Source: Dromaius novaehollandiae
Lineage: Eukaryota; Chordata; Aves; Casuariiformes; Dromaiidae
Assembly: GCF_036370855.1 (NCBI RefSeq)
Contig: NC_088112.1
Coordinates: 12,082,469-12,146,468 of the forward strand
Reading direction: 5' to 3'
Length of the DNA stretch: 64,000 nt
The notes below the pieces were generated by a model. It did no database searches. It had not been told where the DNA came from and saw nothing but the letters and a program-made list of their open reading frames with translations. The stretch's first letter is position 1. Each line of letters opens with the position of its first letter. The position numbers were made by a program, and so were the translations under genes. Below are positions 56,691 through 64,000 of the stretch, piece by piece.

Positions 56691-58194
56691 GATGAGCCCC
56701 GGGGACAAACAGCATCTAGCATCTACCAGCAGAACGTGAGAAGGGAGAGGAAGAGGAGGGTTTGGGCAATGGCAGGGGAAAAATCTCTTTGGTAGCCCTG
56801 GCCCCGGCGCTCAGGACTTGGGACCCGTTGGTCTGCTGGGGTCCGGGGCTGGCCGGGGACTGCCACCCCAGAGGGAATGAGCACACGGCTCACGCCAGCC
56901 CTGGCCTCAGGTCCCCCTGCCCACCAGCCCGGCTCCATCCGTCCCTTCGGCCCTTCCTCTGCCTCCTCCCCCCAGCCCCAGTTAAGCAGTCTCAGGATCC
57001 CCTCGGCCTCCGGCCTCCGTTATGGCTCTGCTGCCAGTTTTGATGCTAAGCATTGCGCTCGCCTCCGACCCCCCCTCCCGGTTCGCAGCAGACGGCCGGA
57101 GCGGTGCGGCGGCGGTTTTGGCGCGCGCTCGGCTCGCCTCCCCAGGGAGCGCGGCCGCAAGAGATCAGGCCGGGTCCTCGCTGTTTAGTCTACTGATCAG
57201 CTCGGTGACAAGGAGTCTAGCGGCTGGCAGAAAGCACTTCTATAATTGCTGGGGTGCTGGCTTCAAGCTGCTTGCCCCGTGGATCTTTCTCTTTTTTAAA
57301 TCATAGAGAAGGGGGAAGGGGAGATGACTGGCAGGGGGCTGGATGAAAAATGCTACGTCCCTGGCGTTGAAGTCTTGGCAACTGGAGCCAGCTCTCTGCT
57401 GGCCTCCAGCTCGGAGGGGTTTGCAATACTGGTTACCCGGAAAAAATGAAGTCGAGAGGCAGCTGGGCAAGGCACAGCTTTAGCTTCCTGCTTTAGCCTA
57501 AAGGGCCTTTAAAAGCTACTGAGGTGCCAATCTGGAAAATCCCCTTAGGTATATGCCTCATTTCTGATGTGCCCAGTCCCAGTTCCCCCGACCTGGAGCT
57601 CATGGGCAGTTCGGGGAAATGGGCTGCTGTAATCCTCTGTGCCGAGCCCCAGCACAGCATCCACGAGTGCTTCCCCCAACTCCCGCCAGCCCCAGCCACG
57701 ATGCAAAGTGGTGCTTGCAAAGAGGTTCAAGGCTTGAAGGGATGAGCAGGCCATGCCCCACAGTACGTGGGGCCAGCAACAGATGACCCTTGGTTATTGG
57801 CAGTTAGGGCTGTATTTCTGAGCTAAACAGATGGCAAAGTGCTTTACTGCACACAGCATCAGCGAGAGGCACTTGCATGCCTGCCCGCGCCAAAGGGAGA
57901 AGCCCAGATGTCCAAGGTTAACTTGAAAGCTGTGAGAAGTCTGCCTGACTTAAAGCTCAGTGCACACTCGAGTGTGTCAGCAAACCAAGCGACCCATGAG
58001 GGGCTTTGGGGCATTGAGGTTCCTTCTCCCTGAGGGGCCACCAACCCCCCTGCAAGGCACCATGATGCTCAGGGCTTTCTCGCTTTGAGATGGGTGCAGG
58101 CACGTTGGAGGACAGCGACAGGAACGGCGAAGCAGATGGCCCAACCTGGCCAAAGGAGGGGTGTTGTTTTCTCTAGAAAAGCAGAGGCGGAGGG

Positions 58195-58420
58195 GGACAT
58201 GATAAGAGCCTCCCAAGACCTCTGAGATGACAGTGATCAATTGATCTCCAGGTCTGCTGGAGCTAGGCCAAGATGCAATCAACTTAATTTGCAACGAGAA
58301 AGCTCAAAGGTTAGATATTAAGACAAATGTTCAAAGCGCTGTAGCAGGACAGTCAAGCCCGGCCCAGGTTACATAAAGGTTATTTTAAAAATAAGCTGGA
58401 CAAACATATGTAGGGAACAG
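58195..58420. promoter_or_regulatory. Candidate element with GATA, MEF2 and E-box motifs
   Basis: TGATAAG at 58200-58206, the perfect palindrome GATCAATTGATC at 58235-58246, a consensus MEF2 site TTAAAAATAA at 58385-58394 and CATATG at 58405-58410. This combination is common in muscle and heart enhancers; function here is inferred. Confidence 0.25.
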
Positions 58421-61400
58421 TCAGGTGCAGATGTGGGGCTTGGAGAGACTTGAATTCCCTCTGCTTTGCCCACCAGCACCGGCCAGCGCGACGCGTGCTC
58501 CTGCCTGGCAAAACATGGCCGGGGCTGCACTAGAGTGGTCTGGGCAAGCTGAATGCACCCAGCCCTGCCTCAGAGGATGAGTGAGGCTAGCTGAGGTCTC
58601 CAGGGCCCTTCCAGAGTGGGTCTGCAGGACTTCTCACTCGCCTTTGCCACCGTCCTGCATTTCGACTCGCACCTCACAAGCCGCCCCGGTGCCCACCCTG
58701 CCGAGCTCACGGGCTGGGCGGGCAGACGTGCAGCAGTAGGTGCGCTGTCTTGCTCTGTCTCCGAATTTGCCAGACAGGCTTGACCCAGACCATCTGTCCC
58801 TCTGGTCAGGCGCCCAGCGCGCGGTGAGAGCTGGACCACTGCAAGGCCGCTCGGCCGGGCGTCCCGGCACACGGGGACCGCTGCTGTGCCCAGCCCCGCG
58901 GCACCGGAGTGGGCACTTCTGAGCCCGAGAGAGGGAAGCTTGGAGGCTTTTAGACACTTACAAGCTATTTTACATGAATTTCTGAAACTTGTTTTGGGCT
59001 GGTGCTTTTTGGCATTTTAAAGAGAAAAATTATTAGGGGGTTGAGGCTTATTAAAATCAGAAACTCGACCACTCCTGCAAGAACAACCCTGCCTGTTCCA
59101 GCCTGGGTTTTATGACTGTTACATGTGTGTGATAAAAACTTGCTCGGGCTAGCTGGAGTGCTGTATGGCCATTGCCTTATTCCAAACCGCATGTTCACGG
59201 GTGTGTTGCTGATTTGCTGAAGCACTCGGAGTTTGGAAACGTTTCATTCAAACAAAGAGGGTGGGGAGCGGTGCTTGTCTCATATTTTGATGGCTCTTTT
59301 CGTGTGAAACTAGATCTTTGGTTCATAAGCAGAATTAATCAAGCTCGTGTATATGCTTAAACAGAAAGCACTTTCCCCCCCCTTTTTAGAGCTCCTGGCT
59401 TTGCAGGGACAAGATGTGAGTGCCCAGGAGGACCCGGCGGGCTTATGCCTTGCAAAGGCCTTGCGGCCTTGCGATGCTCATCCTGCCCTCCCTTGGTCTG
59501 CAGGAGCCCAGGACAGCCCATTTGGGGCTGGGGGACATCCCCATGCACCAGGTCTCCGCAGGGTCCCCGTCTGCTCCTACACCCAAGCACTGGGGCTGAC
59601 CGTCCTGGCCCGACGGGCTGTGGGGCAGCAACGTCCTGTGGCCACTGACTGCCGTGGGGTGCTCTGCCCCGTGTCGGGGCTGGTGAACTCGCCCTCCTGG
59701 GCCCCCCTTGGATCCATGGGCTGCCCGGGATGCTCTAGACAACTTCCCATCACCCATCTGCTGGGGCCTAGGTCCCTCTTGGGAGCCCCCCCCTCCTCGA
59801 ATCCTTTATCTCCCCAAGCCCGCAGTCCTGCTCCGATCCTTTCGGCCGGTGCCTGCTGTCTCCTCGTGAATAAGGAGGTTTATCTGGTGGAGTGGCAGGG
59901 CTTGCAATCAAAGGGCTGCGATAGGCACAGTAGGATTAACCCCAGAAGGGAAGGAAAATCCCTCTCCAGCCTCCTGCCTGATACATCAAAAGCAGTGCTC
60001 CTGTGGCTAATCTGCAGCACAGCCGAGCAGTTAATCACGGGGGAGCCCAGCCCTTTGAGATGGAGAAGCCCTGGGAGTCTGGCTTGTTCTCCCCCCACCG
60101 GGCCGGGACCCTCCGCACATCCCTCTGGCCTGGCCAGGCTGCTGGCTCCCGGGACGTCTCCCTCCGTCCCTGGGGCCCCTGCTGCTTTTGCACCCGCCTT
60201 GTCCCCCCTGGGCCCATCACCCTACTCTGGGCTGCTCCCAGGCGCTTCTCCCCAGGTTTCCCACTCCAAACCCCAGTGGTTAGGACTGGTTAGGACTGGG
60301 TCCCTATTTGGCATCTCTTTGCACGCAAAGGGAGCCCGATGCGCTGTTTGCTCTGGCAGCTGCAAAAGCTCGCCCGACGGGACGGGACAGGACGGCTGGC
60401 AGAGCCGGCTGCTCCCCCTTCCGAGCTTCCCATCCCACCCGGCTGCAATGCTGCCGGCCCGGCTGCGGGCTCCCGCCAGCGCTGACACCGGGCAGGAGCT
60501 CCTGCGCCCTCCGGCCCCTCCGCTGCCCCCGATCCCTTCTGCAGCCCCGCTTCGGAGGTGGCCGGGCCGGGCCTCGGCCCCGAGGCGTTAGGGATCAGGT
60601 GCAGCGTGGCAGGGAATCAGGCAGGTCCTTAGCACCATCTGTTGACAGGCCAATAAAGCAGCCGGCACAAGCTCTCCCCTGCCTCTGAGGGGGTGGGATG
60701 GGAGGGCTTGTCCCTGGTGTGTGCCTTGGGCTTGCTCAGGTGCAATGCTGGGCTCAAGTTCTGCCTGGGTCTGGGGCACTTCCCTGGGGTTGCTGCACTT
60801 TCCAGCAGCAAAGTGGAGCAGAAGAGCCAGTGGTGGTGATGAGGATGGAGCAATCCAGCTTTCTGCAGGAGGCAGGGGGGTGGTGAGGGCAGTGGGGCTC
60901 CTGTGCAGCTTGAGGGGGATGAGCTTGCTGGGCCTGGCATGGACCCTTTGGCACCCTGGCTGTGGGGAAGGGGCTGGGAGGGAGGAAGGGTGCCATGTCC
61001 CCTTACCCTGTGCTGGGTTGGGGGCCTGCTTGTGAGGCCATCCTGGAGCCACCCTTTGGCATGCTCTGCCTTGCTCTGTGGCCCCATATATGGCTTTCCC
61101 CCCTTGTGGTTTCTATCCTGTGGGGCAATGCTTGGTGCCAATGCTCATCTTTAAGTCTTTCCCAATGACCAGAGCCCAAGTGAGGCCTGTAAAAGGTGGC
61201 AGCCTGCAGCAGCAAACCCTGTGGTCTGTCATGTTTATGAATGTGTTGCAGCAGGGTTCCCTCCTATGCTCTGGACCAGCTAGCAAGCCTTGTATCCCAG
61301 CCCACTTTCCCTCTGGTGTCCCTGTTTCCTCCTGCTGGGCACAGCTTTGGGGGGCTTTTGGGTGAGTTTTGTGAAAATGTGCATGCTAATCAGGGTGACT

Positions 61401-63636
61401 CGAAGGGCAGCTGGCGAGCAGGAGGATGTGTGCACCCCACGCCCCTCTGCGGCACAGCAATGTGTGGGGCTGCTAGGTGCCCAGGCTGGGGCCTGCAAGC
61501 TGTTTAATCCCTCCATGCTCTGTGATGGAGCAATTGCTGCCCTTTTGCAGCAAGAAGCCAGCAAGCCCAATCCAAACCATGGCAAACAGCAGCGGGGCAG
61601 GAAGAAGTGATCCATCCTAGGGGCAATAGCTCTCGAGCTTTGATTTACACCCTGTGCCAGCCTTTGGGCCTGGCACGGTGTGGAGGCTGAGGCAGTGAGG
61701 ATTGAGCATGGCAGGGAGCGGACGTGGGAGCACAGGCCAGCGTGTTTGGAGCAGAAGGAAGGGCCTGCAGGAGGGGATGGCTCACCCTGCCTGTCTGTGA
61801 GCCATCCTGCCAGAGGCAGCTGGGCATTGATGCTCCAGGCTGAGCTTTCCTAGTCCCCAGCTGCCTCCAGTTTAGAGGGAAAAGCCCCTGTGTTGTTTCT
61901 GTGGTTTTGTCTTGTTTTTCTGCTCCTCTGCAGTGGAGAAAACTCGAAGGTGCAATGAGGGATACATGTTGCCCATGCTCAGCCATGTCCTGACTGGTGG
62001 TGGTGGTGAGGTCACCGTCCCCAGGGCTGTGGGACATCAGCCTCCATCACCTCCTGGCATCCTGGCCAGCAGTGCCCTGCTTCTTGTTGGGCGGGTGACC
62101 GGGATCTGCCGCGGAGTCCAGCCGGGAGGGCTGGTTTGGGCCATGCAGAGCTGTGGGCCGTGGTCCGCGTGTGCCACCCTATGGACGCTCCGCATAAGCG
62201 ACTCCAGCCGCTAGCGTCCTGCAGTGGAGACCCGGCGGCCTGGTGCCTGCGCTGGCTCGGGTGTTGGCATTGGCCACAGGGAGGTCTGTGGGCTGGTGTT
62301 TGGGTCACTTGTGGCCCAGCGGTGTCCCACGTGGGAAAATGCCTCTGCCTATAAATGGGCATTTCTTTTCACCCCAGGCGGGGGCTGTAGTTTCTTTTAT
62401 CTCCCTAGATGCTGTCTAGTCACACTGGGGATCTTGCAGTGCTGTGACCTCTCCAGCCCAGGCTGTTGTGCAGTGCACGTGCCACAAGCATGGTGTGCCG
62501 GAGACATTGGCTTCACTGCCTCTGCGCTGTAGCAGCCTGCACTGAGCTGACACTGCGGGGACCCATATGTCACCAGGGACATCTCAGGTGAAATAGGGCA
62601 GCCCTGCCAGGGCTGACTCTCCTTGGCTCTGCTCCATCTCCTAGGACGTCTCCAGGGAAAAGGGGTCACGGGAGTGGAGCAGCGTCTCCCAGCACAAGAC
62701 AAAGGTACATGCTAAGGCCAGATGTCCGGGAGCTGAGCCTGCCATGGGAGGCCACTTGCCCAGCTCATGAACCTCCTGCCGGGAGCTGCTGCTTACCAGC
62801 ACCCTCAAGCCTTGTGCCCTGGATGCGAAATGCTGCCAGTTCCCACCTCCTCCTGGGATGCTCTTGTGGCACCAAAGCCAAGGCCACTGAGAGGTGTGTT
62901 CAAGGACAGAGCTTAAGGCTGGGAAATGCTCCAGTACCCAGGCAGCGGTGCCAGGGGAAGGGCTGGCTGAGGTTTGTGGAAACGCCAGATGTTTTGCACC
63001 ATAGGGACTCTCCCCTCTGGACAGCAGGATCCAAAGGGGCACCGGGTTTGGACAGGGACCCCTGGAAGAGGGGTGGTTTGACCATGCTGGCCCCAGGGCA
63101 GTGCAGCCATCCCTGAGCGCACCTTCCTGGCTGGGCTTGCTCCCGTGCACACCCAGTTTCTTATGCCTTTCCTTAGGCATTTCTTCCTGGCTGCTGTTGG
63201 GAAAGGATGCTGGGCTGCCCAGACCTTTAATCCACCACAGTATGGCAGTTTTATGTGCTTTATTTTGGCTAGAAGGGCTCTGGGCAGGCAGTTGTCCAAG
63301 CTAAATGACCCATGGCTCTGCCAGGCTTGAAGGTGGTGCTTTGGGGGGATTTCAGCCCTCCAGTCCATGAGCTGTTTGAGGCACTTCAGGGAGCAGCAGG
63401 GGTTTAGGTACTGATCCATTAAACTCTCTCCGGATTTGCAAAGAGCACCAAACCTTAGGGCTTTTTCACTGTCAGTTTTCTTCCAACTTACCCCTTCCAC
63501 AATATATCTTGGTTTAGTGCCAGCTGGGGTGTTTGAGAAGCTGAGATGGGGCGAAGGAATCAGCTCTCATCTGCACCAAAACAGACAACATGGAAACCAA
63601 AAATTGCTTTTTTGCAAATCCACTGAAAATGGAATT

Positions 63637-63695
63637 TTGTGGTGTGTGTATATATGTGTATATATAGCACATATGTTTGCATATATATGTATGCA
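63637..63695. repeat. TG/TA-rich simple repeat
   Basis: Interrupted TG and TA dinucleotides ('gtgtgtatatatgtgtata' and similar). No gene context. Confidence 0.8.
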
Positions 63696-64000
63696 AGAGA
63701 TCTGTGGCTGAAATGTTGCTGTTTTGCCTGGCACCTGCACTGCGTGATGCCTGCTTGGTGAGTCGAGATGCTATCTCGAGGACTTGCTGGCAGTCCCAGA
63801 CAGAGCCAGGGTGTTTCAACCTGTACTGCACTGAGGACACCTTGCAAATGTCCTGATGTGTTCCTGAGATTTTTTTTCTGGGCTTAAGCCAGGCAGGAAA
63901 CTCTCAGCACACGGCTGTCTGAGCAGACAGCTCTTGCTGCCCCGGGCTAGCTGCTTTTTGAGCAAACTTTGTCCCTGCAGGTAAGACGCCTCCCTTCAGA

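Larger units (their letters stand above)
51300..64000. other. Distal upstream flank of HAND1, no coding gene recognised
   Basis: It holds an orphan TATA/CCAAT promoter followed by a minisatellite (51340-51670), an A/T palindromic stretch (51994-52032), an orphan CpG-rich patch (53120-53600), motif clusters near 54200, 56600 and 58200-58410, and a second small CpG-rich patch near 57060-57170. The longest open frame (59347-60591, 414 codons, + strand) has no recognisable domain. Confidence 0.5.

Noticed and set aside
57022-57306. 94-codon ORF with a hydrophobic, signal-peptide-like start
   Set aside because: No cleavage-site-like or domain homology recognised, sits in a small CpG-rich patch, and no splice or promoter context supports it.

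Overview
This is a window of vertebrate nuclear DNA. Coding sequence is sparse, genes are split by GT-AG introns, and GC-rich CpG islands sit on promoters. Two genes can be recognised with high confidence: SAP30L on the + strand (four coding exons, 9478-15361, 178 residues) and HAND1 on the - strand (two coding exons, 31800-30594, 203 residues). They converge, as at the human 5q33 locus, where the known order is GALNT10, SAP30L, HAND1, LARP1. The predicted HAND1 ends in L-N-P, CpG islands are very GC-rich, and old MIR-type SINE remains appear to be present. I infer a sauropsid (bird, crocodilian or turtle) but cannot choose between them from sequence alone.

Layout. 1-8480: AT-rich intergenic DNA upstream of SAP30L with simple repeats, one MIR-like relic and an AT-rich homeobox-site block. 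8480-10050: CpG island holding the SAP30L promoter and exon 1. 9664-15232: the other SAP30L exons and three introns. 15362 to about 20300: probable long 3' UTR of SAP30L, then AT-rich and later GC-rich intergenic DNA up to the HAND1 3' end near 30050. 30150-32850: a large CpG island covering HAND1, its short GC-rich intron and its TATA-box promoter. 32860-33420: a decayed CA/TA-rich repeat. 33420-64000: no recognisable coding gene. This is the HAND1 upstream flank, with scattered CpG-rich patches, AT-rich islands that look like conserved non-coding elements, minisatellites, and clusters of GATA, E-box, FOX, MEF2 and NKX-type motifs that are candidate HAND1 enhancers.

How the genes fit together. 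SAP30L is a broadly expressed subunit of the Sin3-histone deacetylase co-repressor. HAND1 is a tissue-restricted bHLH factor of heart, extra-embryonic tissue and lateral mesoderm. They are not known to act in one pathway. Their linkage mirrors the paralogous SAP30-HAND2 pair and is best read as an ancient duplicated block. No transposase, CRISPR array, bacterial operon or new coding system was found. The most interesting material is regulatory: a dense GATA/E-box/FOX cluster at 56510-56690, an orphan TATA/CCAAT promoter at 51340-51440, a strong-context upstream ORF in the HAND1 leader, and splice-site ambiguities in both genes.
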